64,000 bases of DNA from Herbidospora mongoliensis (GCF_001570545.1 NZ_BBXD01000009.1:62001-126000); one strand, 5' to 3'; shown: positions 50,639 to 60,522, numbered from the stretch's first letter. Notes: a model not told the origin generated them from the letters alone. Numbers and translations: made by a program.

Positions 50639-51133
50639 ATGTCCCGCTACCGCCTTTCGCCGACATCCGCCCAGGAGGCGGCGTTGGCGGCGCATTGCGG
50701 GCATGCACGTTTCGTGTGGAATCTCGCAGTTGAGCAGCATTCCTGCTGGCAGCCGGGACGGAAGAACGCCCCCAAATTCGCCGAACAATGTCGCCAATTG
50801 ACTGAAGCGCGAGCTGAACACGAATGGCTTCGCGAAGGGTCGGTCGTTGTCCAGCAGCAGGCGCTGAAGGATTTCGCCCAGGCTCTGGCGAATTTCTTCG
50901 GCGGAACACACCGACGGCCGACCTGTCACGCCTGCGGGCATCGCGCACTGGAAAACCGTGAGAGCCAAACGGCCTTCCAGTGTCGCGCCTGCGGGCATAG
51001 GGCCAACGCCGATGTGAACGCCGCCCGGAACATTCGGGACATCGCCGCGGGGCACGCGGTGAATGCGCGGGGAGGCGACCGGATTACCGGGCCTGTGAAC
51101 CGCGAACCTCAGCTCGCTCTCCCCTCCGCGTGA
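50639..51133 (+). CDS. tnpB: TnpB relic: N-terminal HTH fused in frame to the C-terminal zinc ribbon, RuvC core missing
   Basis: A 164-residue frame. Residues 1-95 are the normal N-terminal part of OrfB/TnpB (MSRYRLSPTSAQEAALAAHCG, ARFVWNLAVEQ, LKDFAQALANFFGGTHRRPT). Residues 96-140 are the C-terminal zinc ribbon (CHACGH...FQCRACGH) and last RuvC piece NADVNAARNI. About 200 residues with the RuvC-I Asp and RuvC-II Glu are absent, yet the frame is open. At the junction the sequence reads ACCTG (50921-50925), which in intact relatives occurs both after HRRP (ACC TGG) and before CHACG (ACC TGT), so a microhomology deletion is likely. Start: ATG 50639 follows family starts. Confidence 0.85.
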   Translation: MSRYRLSPTSAQEAALAAHCGHARFVWNLAVEQHSCWQPGRKNAPKFAEQCRQLTEARAEHEWLREGSVVVQQQALKDFAQALANFFGGTHRRPTCHACGHRALENRESQTAFQCRACGHRANADVNAARNIRDIAAGHAVNARGGDRITGPVNREPQLALPSA

Positions 51134-51141
51134 GACGAGTT

Positions 51142-51176
51142 GGAATCCCCCACCTGTCGGCGGGGGAGGATGTCAA
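51142..51176 (+). ncRNA. IS605-type right end / candidate omega-RNA 3' scaffold
   Basis: TCCCCC (51146-51151) pairs with GGGGGA (51162-51167), extended by an inner CC/GG pair, and is followed by GGATGTCAA. In TnpB systems this right-end hairpin is the 3' end of the guide (omega) RNA and the guide is read from the flanking DNA, which here would be the 3' end of mscR. Transcription is not shown. Confidence 0.5.
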
Positions 51177-52261
51177 TTCCAGACCACCACGGACCGCAGC
51201 ACCTCACCGTGGTGCATCTTCTCGAACGCGGCCTCGACGCCGTCGAGCGGGATCGTCTCCGAGACGAACGCCGCCAGGTCGATGCGCCCCTGGAGGTGCA
51301 GGTCGATCAGCATCGGGAAGTCGCGGGAGGGCAGGCAGTCGCCGTACCACGACGACTTCAGCGAGCCGCCGCGCCCGAACACGTCGATCAGCGGCAGTTC
51401 CAGCTTCATCTCCGGCGAGGGCACGCCGACCAGCACCACGGTCCCGGCCAGGTCACGGGCGTAGAAGGCCTGCTCGTACGTCTTGGGGATGCCCACCGCG
51501 TCGATGACGACGTCGGCGCCGTGGCCGCCGGTCAGCTCGCGGATCGCCTCGACCGCGTCGTCAGACGACGAGTCGACCGTGTGGGTCGCACCCATGTTCT
51601 TCGCCCATTCGAGCTTGCGCCCGTCGATGTCGACCGCGATGATCTTGGCGGCTCCGGCCAGCCGGGCGCCCATGACCGCCGCGATGCCGACGCCGCCGGC
51701 GCCGATGACCGCGACGGAGTCGCCCCGGCCGACGTTGCCGGTGTTCATGGCCGCGCCGAAGCCCGCCATGACGCCGCAGCCCAGCAGCCCGGCGACCGCC
51801 GCGCCCGCGGCCGGGTCGACCTTGGTGCACTGCCCGGCGGCGACGAGGGTCTTGTCGGCGAACGCGCCGATGCCCAGGGCCGGGGACAGCGGTGTCCCGT
51901 CGGCCAGGGTCATCTTCTGCGTCGCGTTGTGGGTGTTGAAGCAGTACCAGGGACGTCCGCGCAGGCAGGCCCGGCACTGCCCGCAGACGGCCCGCCAGTT
52001 CAGGATGACGAAGTCACCCGGTTCGACCTCGGTGACCCCCTCGCCGACCGCCTCGACGATCCCGGCGGCCTCGTGGCCGAGCAGGAACGGGAAATCATCG
52101 TTGATGGCGCCTTCGCGGTAGTGCAGGTCGGTGTGGCAGACGCCGCACGCCTCCACCCGGACCAGGGCCTCACCCGGGCCCGGGTCGGGCACGAGAATCG
52201 TCTCCAACGTCACCGGGGCGCCTTTGGCCCGGGCCACCACTCCGCGTACTTCATGTGTCAT
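51173..52261 (-). CDS. mscR: S-(hydroxymethyl)mycothiol dehydrogenase (mycothiol-dependent formaldehyde dehydrogenase)
   Basis: A 362-residue zinc alcohol dehydrogenase. Zinc ligands are in [13 protein letters not shown] (catalytic Cys) and GHEAAG; the structural zinc set is in [20 protein letters not shown] binding: [15 protein letters not shown] and AVDIDGRKL. The stretches [42 protein letters not shown] and [17 protein letters not shown] are those of MscR rather than general ADH. It oxidises the formaldehyde adduct of mycothiol and also acts on S-nitrosomycothiol. Its last residues (VVVWN) and stop overlap the tip of the IS605-type relic, so the native tail may have been altered. Confidence 0.93.
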   Translation of the reverse strand: MTHEVRGVVARAKGAPVTLETILVPDPGPGEALVRVEACGVCHTDLHYREGAINDDFPFLLGHEAAGIVEAVGEGVTEVEPGDFVILNWRAVCGQCRACLRGRPWYCFNTHNATQKMTLADGTPLSPALGIGAFADKTLVAAGQCTKVDPAAGAAVAGLLGCGVMAGFGAAMNTGNVGRGDSVAVIGAGGVGIAAVMGARLAGAAKIIAVDIDGRKLEWAKNMGATHTVDSSSDDAVEAIRELTGGHGADVVIDAVGIPKTYEQAFYARDLAGTVVLVGVPSPEMKLELPLIDVFGRGGSLKSSWYGDCLPSRDFPMLIDLHLQGRIDLAAFVSETIPLDGVEAAFEKMHHGEVLRSVVVWN

Positions 52262-52306
52262 AGAGCGATTGTGATGGACTGGATCTCCGACTGGAAGGAG
52301 CGCGAC

Positions 52307-53047
52307 GTGCCCCCGAGAGACGACGATCTGTTCAAAGGCGCGGCCGAGTACTACGAGCTCGGCCGCCTCCCCTACGCCGGGCAGTTGCCCGAGGCCCTCG
52401 CCAAGGATCTGGGTCTCGGCCCCGAGTCGGTCGTGGCCGACATCGGCTGCGGTCCGGGTCTGCTCGCGGTCGCGCTGGCCCCCTACTGCGGCCGGATGAT
52501 CGGCGTCGACCCCGACCCCGACATGCTGGCCAGGGGCCGCCGGCGTGACCCGTCGATCACGTGGCTGCGCGCACGGGCCGAGGATCTGTCGTTCGAGGCG
52601 GGCGAACTCGACGCGGTCGTCTTCGGGCGGTCCTTCCACTGGACCGACCGCCCGCTGATGGCCACCCGACTGCGGACCTTCCTCCGCCGGGGTGGCCACC
52701 TGGTCCTGATCTCCGAGATCCACCGTCCGGCCCGCATTCCACAGCAGGTCAAGGAGCTGATCGCCGAGTTCCTCGGCGCCTACCGCCTGCCGAAGCTCGG
52801 CGACGAGGAGGAGATCCTGGCCGAAGCGGGCTGGCAGGGGCCGAAACGGCTGACCCTGCGTACCGAGGGGACGCTGACGCGCGACCCGGAGACCCGGATC
52901 GCCGAGATCTACTCGATGTCGACCTCCACCCGCCACCGCTTCGGCGAACGGCTGCCGGAGTTCGACCACCGGCTGCGGGAGCTGCTGTCGGAGCCCGAGG
53001 TCATTCCCTATCCGTCGACGCTGGCTCGGATCTGGACCAACCCCTGA
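52307..53047 (+). CDS. Class I SAM-dependent methyltransferase
   Basis: A 246-residue methyltransferase: motif [18 protein letters not shown], acidic [11 protein letters not shown], motif II-like ARAEDLSF and [11 protein letters not shown], motif [15 protein letters not shown]. This is the small-molecule type 11 fold; substrate unknown. AAGGAG at 52295-52300 ahead of GTG 52307 decides the start over an ATG at 52274. It is divergent from mscR and overlaps the convergent symporter by 47 bases. Confidence 0.88.
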   Translation: MPPRDDDLFKGAAEYYELGRLPYAGQLPEALAKDLGLGPESVVADIGCGPGLLAVALAPYCGRMIGVDPDPDMLARGRRRDPSITWLRARAEDLSFEAGELDAVVFGRSFHWTDRPLMATRLRTFLRRGGHLVLISEIHRPARIPQQVKELIAEFLGAYRLPKLGDEEEILAEAGWQGPKRLTLRTEGTLTRDPETRIAEIYSMSTSTRHRFGERLPEFDHRLRELLSEPEVIPYPSTLARIWTNP

Positions 53048-53900
53048 CCAGATAGCCGAAGATCAATGTTGTCGCGAACATCAGCACCCCGTACACCGCC
53101 GGCGGCACGGCCATCGTGGAGTTGTTCAGCAGTGACGGGCTGAGCGCGATCGTGATGGCCAGCGTGCTGTTGTGGATGCCGATCTCCATGCCCGACGCGA
53201 TGGCCTGGCGCCGTTCCACCCGGAACAGCCGGGGCAGCCAGTAGCCGATCGTCAGGCTCAGCGCCGAGAACAGCACCGCGACGGCGCCCACCGAGGCCAG
53301 GTGGTCGAGGAGCCGTTCGCGTTCCTGGATGATCGCGCCGATGATCACGGCGGCCAGCACGAGGGCCGAGGCGATCCTGACCGGCTTGTCGGCCCGGTCG
53401 GCGAAGGACTCTCTCCAGCGGCGCACCAGCATGCCGATCACGACCGGGATCAGGACCAGCGCGAAGACCTGGATGACCTTGTCGGCCTGCAGCCCGAGTT
53501 CGTCGCCGCCCTCGACGAAGTGGCTGATCGACAGGTTGACCACGAGCGGCAGCGTGAACACGGCCAGCACCGAGTTCACCGCCGTCAGGGTCACGTTCAA
53601 CGCGACGTCGCCGCCGAACAGGTGGCTGTAGAGGTTGGCGGTGGTGCCGCCGGGCGAGGCGGCCAGCAGCATCATGCCGACCGCGAGCAGGGGTTCGAGG
53701 TCGAAGAGGACGACCAGGCCGAAACAGATCGCGGGCAGGATAAGCACCTGCGCGACCAGGGCGATCACGACGGCCTTCGGCCGGCTGGCGACGTTGGCGA
53801 AATCCTGCCAGGTCAGCGACAGGCCCAGGCCGAACATGATCAAGGCGAGGGCGGCCGGGAGCGCCACAGTGGTGAGGATCGACTGTTGCAAGCGGAACAC
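53001..53900 (-). CDS. Bile acid:sodium symporter family protein
   Basis: A 299-residue membrane protein with nine or ten helices and BASS family marks: [15 protein letters not shown] near the N-terminus, [31 protein letters not shown] (Na+-binding region), and [17 protein letters not shown]. It imports organic anions with sodium; in bacteria the substrates are often 2-keto acids or pantoate-like compounds. The 3' end overlaps the methyltransferase. Confidence 0.92.
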   Translation of the reverse strand: MFRLQQSILTTVALPAALALIMFGLGLSLTWQDFANVASRPKAVVIALVAQVLILPAICFGLVVLFDLEPLLAVGMMLLAASPGGTTANLYSHLFGGDVALNVTLTAVNSVLAVFTLPLVVNLSISHFVEGGDELGLQADKVIQVFALVLIPVVIGMLVRRWRESFADRADKPVRIASALVLAAVIIGAIIQERERLLDHLASVGAVAVLFSALSLTIGYWLPRLFRVERRQAIASGMEIGIHNSTLAITIALSPSLLNNSTMAVPPAVYGVLMFATTLIFGYLVRGWSRSEPASTDRE

Positions 53901-53978
53901 CGCATTTCTCAGGGGGTTCGCCCGGTTGTAACAGCAGTGGTCGCGTGGATCAAGAGTCGGCTGATCTTACTGAACCGG

Positions 53979-54007
53979 TTGACACGATTCGTGTTAGCGA
54001 TAACAGT
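53979..54007 (+). promoter_or_regulatory. Promoter of the sugar importer with LacI operator
   Basis: A consensus -35 TTGACA (53979-53984) is followed after about 16 bases by a weak -10 in the stretch GATAACAGT. Over the -10 lies TGTTA-GCGA-TAACA (53992-54005), a LacI-type operator. The ATG (54014) is only about 7-10 bases after the -10, so the transcript is probably leaderless, or starts translation at the nearby GTG 54023. Confidence 0.7.
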
Positions 54008-54013
54008 ACGGGG

Positions 54014-55129
54014 ATGACGGACGTGAGACTCCCCCGATTCACCGCCCTCGTCGTCCTGGCCTTAGCGCTGACCGCCTGCGGATCAACCGAGAAGACCATC
54101 GACGCGGAGGCCTCGCAGTCGGCCGCCCCCGGTAACGCCGGGGTCCTGGTCGGGGTGACGATGCCCACCAAGTCGTCGGAACGCTGGATCTCCGACGGCG
54201 ACAACGTGAAGGCGGGGCTGGAGAAGCTCGGCTACCAGGTCGACCTCCAGTACGCCGAGAACGACATCCCCACGCAGATCAACCAGATCGAGAACCAGAT
54301 CACCAAGGGCGCCAAGCTCCTGGTCATCGCCTCGATCGACGGCACCGCCATCACCACGCAGCTCCAGCAGGCGGCGGACAAGAAGATCCCGGTCGTCGCC
54401 TACGACCGGCTGATCCGAAACTCGCCGAACGTCAGCTACTACGCCACCTTCGACAACTTCAAGGTCGGCGTGCAGCAGGCGACGTCCCTGCTCAAGGGCC
54501 TGAAGGTGGACGACTCCACCAAGGGGCCCCTCAATATCGAACTGTTCGCCGGGTCACCCGACGACAACAACGCCACGTTCTTCTTCAACGGCGCGATGTC
54601 GGTGCTCCAGCCGTACATCGACAAGAAGACCCTGGTCGTGAAGAGCACGCAGACCGACTTCTCGACGGTCGCCATCCTGCGCTGGGACCCGGCCACCGCG
54701 CAGAAGCGCATGGAGGACATCCTCACCAAGACCTACAGCGGCGGCGACCACGTCGACGGCGTGCTGTCCCCCTACGACGGTCTGTCGATCGGGATCCTGT
54801 CGGCGCTCAAGTCGAACGGCTACGGCACCTCCGACCAGCCCTACCCGGTCGTGACCGGGCAGGACGCCGAGCTCGCCTCGGTGAAGTCGATCATCGCGGA
54901 CGAGCAGTACTCGACCATCTACAAGGACACCCGTCAGCTCGCCGACGTGACCGTGAAGATGGCCGACTCCCTGCTCAAGGGCTCGACCCCCGAGGTCAAC
55001 AACACCACCGACTACGACAACGGCAACAAGGTCGTGCCGTCGTTCCTGCTGGAACCGGTCATCGTCGACAAGGCCAACACCCAGACGCTGGTCGACTCGG
55101 GCTACTACGAGGCGTCCGAGTTGCAATGA
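54014..55129 (+). CDS. chvE: Multiple-sugar ABC importer, substrate-binding lipoprotein (ChvE-like)
   Basis: A 371-residue periplasmic-binding-type lipoprotein: lipobox ALTACGS (Cys 22), then the Peripla_BP_4 fold with [71 protein letters not shown] and [18 protein letters not shown]. These match ChvE proteins that bind xylose, glucose, arabinose or galactose. First gene of the operon; coupled by ATGA to the ATPase. Confidence 0.93.
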   Translation: MTDVRLPRFTALVVLALALTACGSTEKTIDAEASQSAAPGNAGVLVGVTMPTKSSERWISDGDNVKAGLEKLGYQVDLQYAENDIPTQINQIENQITKGAKLLVIASIDGTAITTQLQQAADKKIPVVAYDRLIRNSPNVSYYATFDNFKVGVQQATSLLKGLKVDDSTKGPLNIELFAGSPDDNNATFFFNGAMSVLQPYIDKKTLVVKSTQTDFSTVAILRWDPATAQKRMEDILTKTYSGGDHVDGVLSPYDGLSIGILSALKSNGYGTSDQPYPVVTGQDAELASVKSIIADEQYSTIYKDTRQLADVTVKMADSLLKGSTPEVNNTTDYDNGNKVVPSFLLEPVIVDKANTQTLVDSGYYEASELQ

Positions 55130-56670
55130 GCGACCACATCCTGCGGATGCGGGAGATCACCAAATCCTTCCCCGGCGTGCGGGCGCTGCAGGACGTGAAC
55201 CTGTCCGTGCGCCGGGGTGAGATCCACGCGATCTGCGGTGAGAACGGCGCCGGGAAGTCGACGCTGATGAAGGTGCTGTCGGGGGTCTACCCGCACGGCT
55301 CCTACGACGGCGAGATCACCTTCGACGCCCAGGAGTGCCGCTTCGGCGGCATCCGCGACAGCGAGCAGCGCGGCATCGTCATCATCCACCAGGAGCTGGC
55401 GCTCTGCCCGCAGCTGTCGATCGCGGAGAACATCTTCCTCGGCAACGAACGGTCCCGGCGCGGGCTGATCGACTGGAACCGCACCAACCACGAGGCGGGC
55501 CGGCTCCTTCAGCGCGTGGGCCTGCGGGAGCACCCGGTCACCATGGTGTCGGACATCGGGGTCGGCAAGCAGCAGCTCGTCGAGATCGCCAAGGCGTTGT
55601 CCAAAGAGGTCCGGCTGCTGATTCTGGACGAGCCCACCGCCGCCCTGAACGACGAGGACTCCGCCCACCTGCTGGACCTGCTGCGGGGCCTGCGGGCCGA
55701 GGGCATCACCTGCGTGATCATCTCCCACAAGCTCAACGAGATCGCCGCCGTCGCCGACCGGGTCACCATCCTGCGCGACGGCCGCTCCATCGAGACCCTC
55801 GACATGCGCGCCGACGACGTGACGGAGGACCGCATCATCTCCGGCATGGTCGGCCGCGACCTGGAACACCGCTTCCCGCCGCACGACCCGTCGATCGGCG
55901 AGGAGGCCTTCCGCATCGAGGACTGGACCGTCCACTCCACCACCCAGCGCGACCGGGTGGTGGTGTCGAAGGCCAATCTGTCGGTACGGCACGGCGAGGT
56001 CGTCGGCCTCGCCGGGCTCATGGGCGCGGGCCGGACCGAACTCGCGATGAGCGTGTTCGGCCGGTCCTACGGTGTCGGCATCTCCGGCCGGGTCTACCGC
56101 GACGGCAGCCCCGTGGAGATCAGGACCGTCCGCGACGCGATCAACAACGGCATCGCCTACGCGACCGAGGACCGCAAGCGCTACGGCCTGAACCTGATCG
56201 AGGACATCAAACGCAACATCTCGGCCGCCGACCTGGGACGGCTCGCGAAGAGGGGCTGGGTCGACGACAACGAGGAGTTCCGCGTCGCCGAGGACTACCG
56301 CCGCGACATGAACATCAAGGCCCCGAGCGTCCTGAGCGTGACCGGGAAACTCAGCGGCGGCAACCAGCAGAAGGTCGTGCTGTCCAAGTGGATCTTCACC
56401 GACGCCGACGTGCTGATTCTGGACGAACCGACCAGAGGCATCGACGTCGGCGCCAAGTATGAGATCTATTCGATCATCAACCGCCTGGCCGACGCGGGGA
56501 AGGCCGTGCTGGTCATCTCGTCGGAACTGCCCGAACTCCTCGGCCTGTGCGACCGCATCTACACGCTGTCGGCGGGCCGGATCACCGGCGAACTGTCTCG
56601 GCACGAGGCCACCCAGGAACGCCTCATGACACTGATGACCACAGTGACCATCAAGGACCCGACCCCATGA
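55126..56670 (+). CDS. gguA: Sugar ABC importer, double ATPase (GguA/MmsA)
   Basis: A 514-residue protein with two ABC domains. First: Walker [13 protein letters not shown] (about 40-51), [13 protein letters not shown] signature variant, Walker [14 protein letters not shown], switch ISHKLNEIA. Second: [12 protein letters not shown] in the degenerate Walker A place, [15 protein letters not shown] signature, [18 protein letters not shown]. This is the standard pattern for monosaccharide importers. Coupled by ATGA at both ends. Confidence 0.95.
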   Translation: MSDHILRMREITKSFPGVRALQDVNLSVRRGEIHAICGENGAGKSTLMKVLSGVYPHGSYDGEITFDAQECRFGGIRDSEQRGIVIIHQELALCPQLSIAENIFLGNERSRRGLIDWNRTNHEAGRLLQRVGLREHPVTMVSDIGVGKQQLVEIAKALSKEVRLLILDEPTAALNDEDSAHLLDLLRGLRAEGITCVIISHKLNEIAAVADRVTILRDGRSIETLDMRADDVTEDRIISGMVGRDLEHRFPPHDPSIGEEAFRIEDWTVHSTTQRDRVVVSKANLSVRHGEVVGLAGLMGAGRTELAMSVFGRSYGVGISGRVYRDGSPVEIRTVRDAINNGIAYATEDRKRYGLNLIEDIKRNISAADLGRLAKRGWVDDNEEFRVAEDYRRDMNIKAPSVLSVTGKLSGGNQQKVVLSKWIFTDADVLILDEPTRGIDVGAKYEIYSIINRLADAGKAVLVISSELPELLGLCDRIYTLSAGRITGELSRHEATQERLMTLMTTVTIKDPTP

Positions 56671-57914
56671 GCAGTATCTCTCCCACCGATGTTCCCACCG
56701 CCCCGGCCGGTCCGCCGCCGGCGGGTCCCGCCCGGGCCACGATCTTCGGGGTCTCGCTCAACATTCGGCAGAGCGGGATCTACATCGCGTTCGCGCTGAT
56801 CGTGGTGCTGTTCGCGGTGCTCACCGACGGCGCGTTGCTGCAGCCGCAGAACATCTCCAACCTCATCGTCCAGAACTCCTACATCCTGATCCTGTCGATC
56901 GGGATGATCCTGATCATCATCGCCGGGCACATCGACCTGTCCGTCGGATCGGTCGTGGCCGTGACCGGCGCGATCTCCGCCGTGCTCATGGTCGACTACG
57001 GCATCCCGTGGCCCGTCGCGCTGCTGCTCACGCTGATCGCGGGCGGGGTCATCGGCGCCTGGCAGGGCTACTGGATCGCCTACTTCGGCATCCCCGCCTT
57101 CATCGTCACGCTCGCCGGGATGCTGCTGTTCCGGGCGCTGACGCTGACCGTCCTGGGCAACCAGGGCATCGGGCCGTTCCCCGACCCCGTCAGGACACTT
57201 TCCAACGGGTTCACCGACGGCTACTTCGGCAACGTCGGGCTCGGCGTGCTCGGTGGCGCGGACATCTTCTCGCTGCTCATCGGGGTGCTCGCGGTCGGCG
57301 GCATGGCGGTGTCGCAGTGGCGGACCAGGACCGCCCGGCTCGGCTACCGCCAGGCGGTCGACCCGCTGCCGGTGTTCCTGTTGAAGATCGTCACGGCGGC
57401 GGCGGTGATCCTGTTCGTGGTGGTCCAGCTCGCCCGGTTCCGGAACCTGCCGTGGGTGCTGGTGCTGCTGACGCTGCTCGTGCTGGCCTATTCGCTGGTC
57501 ACGAGCCGGGCGGTGTTCGGACGGCAGATCTACGCGATCGGCGGAAACCTGCAGGCGGCGGTGCTCTCGGGCATCAAGGTCAAGCAGGTCGTGTTCTGGC
57601 TCTTCGTGAACATGGGCGTGCTGGCCGCGCTGGCCGGCGTGATCTTCGCGGGCCGGCTGAACCAGGCCGGGCCCACCGCGGGCAACACCTTCGAGCTCGA
57701 CGCCATCGCGGCGGCCTTCATCGGCGGCGCGGCGGTCCAGGGCGGCGTCGGGAAGGTCGTGGGGGCGATCACCGGCGGCCTGATCATGGGTGTGATCAAC
57801 AACGGAATGTCCCTGATCGGCTCCCCGAGCGAGCGCGTGATGCTCGTGAAGGGCGTGGTTCTTCTGGCCGCGGTGGCTTTTGACGTGTGGGCGAAGCGGC
57901 GTGCCGCCCAATAG
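56667..57914 (+). CDS. gguB: Sugar ABC importer, permease (GguB)
   Basis: A 415-residue permease of the BPD_transp_2 family with about 11 helices: [70 protein letters not shown] (EAA-like loop) and [33 protein letters not shown]. Length is longer than RbsC-type permeases, as is usual for GguB. ATG coupled to the ATPase stop. Confidence 0.95.
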   Translation: MSSISPTDVPTAPAGPPPAGPARATIFGVSLNIRQSGIYIAFALIVVLFAVLTDGALLQPQNISNLIVQNSYILILSIGMILIIIAGHIDLSVGSVVAVTGAISAVLMVDYGIPWPVALLLTLIAGGVIGAWQGYWIAYFGIPAFIVTLAGMLLFRALTLTVLGNQGIGPFPDPVRTLSNGFTDGYFGNVGLGVLGGADIFSLLIGVLAVGGMAVSQWRTRTARLGYRQAVDPLPVFLLKIVTAAAVILFVVVQLARFRNLPWVLVLLTLLVLAYSLVTSRAVFGRQIYAIGGNLQAAVLSGIKVKQVVFWLFVNMGVLAALAGVIFAGRLNQAGPTAGNTFELDAIAAAFIGGAAVQGGVGKVVGAITGGLIMGVINNGMSLIGSPSERVMLVKGVVLLAAVAFDVWAKRRAAQ

Positions 57915-57932
57915 GTCCTACGCTTGGATGTT

Positions 57933-58955
57933 ATGACGACAACTTCCGGCGGCGGGCCGGCCGAGCGCACCAAGGCGGCCGTCCTCGAAGACGTCGCCGG
58001 CCTCGCGGGCGTCTCCGCCATGACGGTCTCCCGTGTCCTCAACGCTCCTGAGAAGGTGCGCCCCGAGACCCGTGCGCGGGTGCTCGCGGCCGTTCAGGAG
58101 CTCGGCTACCGACCCAACTTCGCGGCCCGTTCTCTGGTGACGGGCCGCTCGGGCGTCCTCGGCGTGGTCAGTTTCGACACCACTCTGTACGGCCCGGCCT
58201 CCACCCTCTACGCCATCGAACGCGCCGCCAGGGAACACGACTACCTGGTCAACATCGCCAGTCTGGCGACGATGACCCGGCGCTCGATCGCCGAGGGCGT
58301 CGACCGGCTCCGTCAGCAGTCGGTCGACGGCGTGATCGTGATCGCCCCCCACGAATCGGCCGTCGAGGGCCTCCGCGACCTGCCGCCCGACCTGCCCGTG
58401 GTCGACGTCGGCGGCGGCGAGCGGCTGGCGATCCCCGCGGTCGCGGTCGACCACCACTCGGGCGCGTTCCGGGCCACCCGGCACCTGCTCGACCTGGGGC
58501 ACGAGACCGTCCACCACCTCAGCGGCCCGGTCAACTGGATCGACGGCTACCACCGCATCCAGGGCTGGCGCCACGCCCTGCGCGACCGCGAGGCGCCGCC
58601 GCCCCTGGTCGGCGACTGGTCCGCCAACAGCGGCTACGAACAGGGCAAACGGCTGTCGCGCGACCCGTCGGTGACGGCGGTGTTCGTGGCCAACGACCCG
58701 ATGGCGCTGGGCCTGATCAGGGCCTTCCGCGAGGGCGGCCGGCGGGTGCCGGAAGACGTCAGCGTGGTCGGCTACGACGACGTGCCGGAGGCGGCGCACT
58801 TCTGGCCGCCGCTGACCACGGTGCGGCAGAACTTCGCGACCCTCGGCCGGCAGGCGTTCCAGCTCCTGCTCGACCGGATGGTCGGCCTCGACACCACCGA
58901 ACGCCGCACGGTCGAACCGGAACTGGTCGTACGGGAGTCGACCAGCCGCCGGTAA
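57933..58955 (+). CDS. LacI family transcriptional regulator
   Basis: A 340-residue LacI protein: HTH VLEDVAGLAGVSAMTVSRVLNAPEKV, hinge YRPNFAARSLVTGRSGVLGV, then a sugar-binding domain (VIVIAPHESAVEGLR, AFRATRHLLDLGHETVHHLSG, AVFVANDPMALGLIRAFREGGRRVPEDVSVVGYDDVPEA). It is 18 bases after gguB, so very likely the operon's own sugar-responsive repressor, with its operator at 53992-54005. ATG 57933 chosen over TTG 57924. Confidence 0.94.
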   Translation: MTTTSGGGPAERTKAAVLEDVAGLAGVSAMTVSRVLNAPEKVRPETRARVLAAVQELGYRPNFAARSLVTGRSGVLGVVSFDTTLYGPASTLYAIERAAREHDYLVNIASLATMTRRSIAEGVDRLRQQSVDGVIVIAPHESAVEGLRDLPPDLPVVDVGGGERLAIPAVAVDHHSGAFRATRHLLDLGHETVHHLSGPVNWIDGYHRIQGWRHALRDREAPPPLVGDWSANSGYEQGKRLSRDPSVTAVFVANDPMALGLIRAFREGGRRVPEDVSVVGYDDVPEAAHFWPPLTTVRQNFATLGRQAFQLLLDRMVGLDTTERRTVEPELVVRESTSRR

Positions 58956-59012
58956 ACGCGAATTACCCCGCGCATGACCTGATCGCACACCCCCAGCGGG
59001 CAACGATCTTCC

Positions 59013-59354
59013 ATGAACGACGTGTGGTTGATCGTGGCCCGGGGGGTGTTCGGCGGCGTGCTCGTGATGGGCTTCGCCCTCCTCGGCGAGGCGACCTCGC
59101 CGAAGCGCTTCGCCGGGATCTTCGCCGCCGCCCCGGCCGTGGCCCTCGGCGGTATGACGATCACCGCGCTGAGCCTGGGCGACCACGCCCTCAGCCAGTC
59201 GGGGCTCGGCATGATCGTCGGCGCGGTGGCGCTGGTCGCCTACTGCGCCCTGGCGGTCCCGATGGTCCGCCGCTTCGGCGCGCTCAAAGGCTCGACGTGG
59301 GCGCTGCTCCTGTGGGCGGCCGTGGCCTGGCTGGGCTGGACGGTGATCTCGTGA
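59013..59354 (+). CDS. Small membrane protein (DUF3147-like), first of a pair
   Basis: A 113-residue protein with four hydrophobic helices: GVFGGVLVMGFALLGEATSPKRFAGIFAAAPAVALGGM, then LGMIVGAVALVAYCALAV and LLLWAAVAWLGWTVIS. The KRFAGIFAAAPAVAL stretch is typical of DUF3147-type proteins, whose function is unknown. It overlaps the next gene by GTGA. Confidence 0.78.
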   Translation: MNDVWLIVARGVFGGVLVMGFALLGEATSPKRFAGIFAAAPAVALGGMTITALSLGDHALSQSGLGMIVGAVALVAYCALAVPMVRRFGALKGSTWALLLWAAVAWLGWTVIS

Positions 59355-59800
59355 AGATCACCTTCAAGGCCTCGCGGCTGCGGTACACCCGCCCCCGCGA
59401 CCTCGCCATCAGATTCGTCTTCGGCGCGCTCATCTCGGTGATCGCCGGCCTGGTCGGCCATCAGTGGGGCACACTCGCGGGCGGCGTGTGGCTGGGGTTC
59501 CCGGCCATCCTCGGCGCCACCCTGACCCTCATCGAGGAGGAGGAGCACAAACGCGGCCCGGCCGCGAAGGACGCCATGGGCGCGGTCTTCGGGGCCTGCG
59601 GGCTGATCGCGTTCGCCGCCTGCGTCTGGATGTTCGCGCCCGACCTTCCGACCTGGCTCCTGCTGGTCGTCGCCCTGGCCGTGTGGGCGGCGGTGGCCGT
59701 CCTCCTGTACGTCGTCAGCGAAGCGAGCAGATCGCGGCTTCGATCACGTGGCTCACGGCCTCGGGGTGGGAGACCAGAGCCAGGTGGGAGCCGCCCTTGA
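59351..59800 (+). CDS. Small membrane protein (DUF3147-like), second of a pair
   Basis: A 149-residue protein with about four helices (LAIRFVFGALISVIAGLVG, VWLGFPAILGATLTLIEEEE, AVFGACGLIAFAACVWMF, WLLLVVALAVWAAVAVLLYVV) and a basic C-terminal tail. It is a diverged paralogue of the preceding protein (shared F-G-ALIS and GFPAIL-GA core), so the two probably form a heterodimer. The 3' end overlaps the convergent hydrolase by 86 bases; the last 30 residues lie in that overlap and the functional end may be earlier. Confidence 0.72.
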   Translation: MKITFKASRLRYTRPRDLAIRFVFGALISVIAGLVGHQWGTLAGGVWLGFPAILGATLTLIEEEEHKRGPAAKDAMGAVFGACGLIAFAACVWMFAPDLPTWLLLVVALAVWAAVAVLLYVVSEASRSRLRSRGSRPRGGRPEPGGSRP

Positions 59801-60509
59801 ACTCGGTGACCTTCGACTTCGCCCGTTTGGCCATGGCTCGCTGCGAGTCGGGGACGATGATCTTGTCTCCCGTCGCGATGAAGTACCACGACGGGATCGT
59901 CTTCCAGGCCGGTTCCTCGGACGGGGTCGTGAACGCCGCCATCGCGGCGGCGCGCTGTTCGGCCCAGAGCAGGGCCGACTGGGTCTTCGGCAGATCCTGG
60001 CCGAACGAGTTCTGGAAGACGTCCTGCTTCAGATAGAGGTCCGTGCCGACCTGGTCGTAGAGGGTGGCCCTGTTCGCCCCGAGGGCCGAGCCTGTTCCGC
60101 TGAGCTCCGCGGTGGTCTCGCCCGTGTCGGGAGCGGCGGCGTCGATGTAGACGAGCGCCTTCACATCCTCATCGCCGGTGGCCGCGTTGGTGATCACCGA
60201 ACCGCCGTAGGAGTGGCCGACGAGGACGATCGGGCCCTCGATCGTGTCCAGGAAGTCGCGGACGGTCTGGGCGTCGCTCGTCAGGCCGCGGAGCGGGTTG
60301 CCGATCGCGCGGACGGGATATCCGGCCCGTTGGAGGTCGGTGACCTGGGCGGACCAGCTCGACGCGCCGGCCCAGGCGCCGTGGATCAGGACGACGGTGG
60401 GTTTGACCGGGCAGACCTGCTGCGGCCGCGCGGCCTCGGCCGCGACGGCGGCCGTGGTGGTGGCCGTGGTGGTGAGGATCATTGCGATTGCCAGCATCGT
60501 TTTCGACAC
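59715..60509 (-). CDS. Secreted alpha/beta hydrolase
   Basis: A 264-residue exported hydrolase: Sec signal (MLAIAMILTTTATTTAAVAAEA), oxyanion region VVLIHGAWAGASSW, nucleophile elbow LVGHSYGGSV with Ser, acid in FIATGDKIIVPDSQ and final His in GGSHLALVSHPEAV. This is the salicylate-esterase/EstC-like group that hydrolyses small esters. It is 13 bases after the benzoylformate decarboxylase gene on the same strand, hinting at a shared aromatic substrate. Confidence 0.9.
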   Translation of the reverse strand: MSKTMLAIAMILTTTATTTAAVAAEAARPQQVCPVKPTVVLIHGAWAGASSWSAQVTDLQRAGYPVRAIGNPLRGLTSDAQTVRDFLDTIEGPIVLVGHSYGGSVITNAATGDEDVKALVYIDAAAPDTGETTAELSGTGSALGANRATLYDQVGTDLYLKQDVFQNSFGQDLPKTQSALLWAEQRAAAMAAFTTPSEEPAWKTIPSWYFIATGDKIIVPDSQRAMAKRAKSKVTEFKGGSHLALVSHPEAVSHVIEAAICSLR

Positions 60510-60522
60510 GTCTCCCCCTGGG

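Larger units (their letters stand above)
50560..51178 (+). mobile_element. Decayed IS605/IS1341-type element, right end preserved
   Basis: The element holds one truncated tnpB gene and ends on the right in a hairpin region of the form GGAATCCCC...GGGGAGGATGTCAA, the typical right end of these insertion sequences. The left end is not sharply defined; it should lie between the MBL gene start (50525) and the tnpB start, in the AT-richer stretch with TTTTTT (50591-50596) and TATATTTTTCC. No tnpA is present. The right tip overlaps the stop codon of mscR. Confidence 0.75.

Noticed and set aside
51140-52306. A long N-terminal extension of the methyltransferase frame
   Set aside because: It is antisense to mscR; RBS and family alignment place the start at 52307.
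59024-59350. N-terminal extension of the second small membrane protein
   Set aside because: The upstream part lies in another frame of the first small membrane protein gene; the GTG at 59351 with a GTGA overlap is the sensible start.
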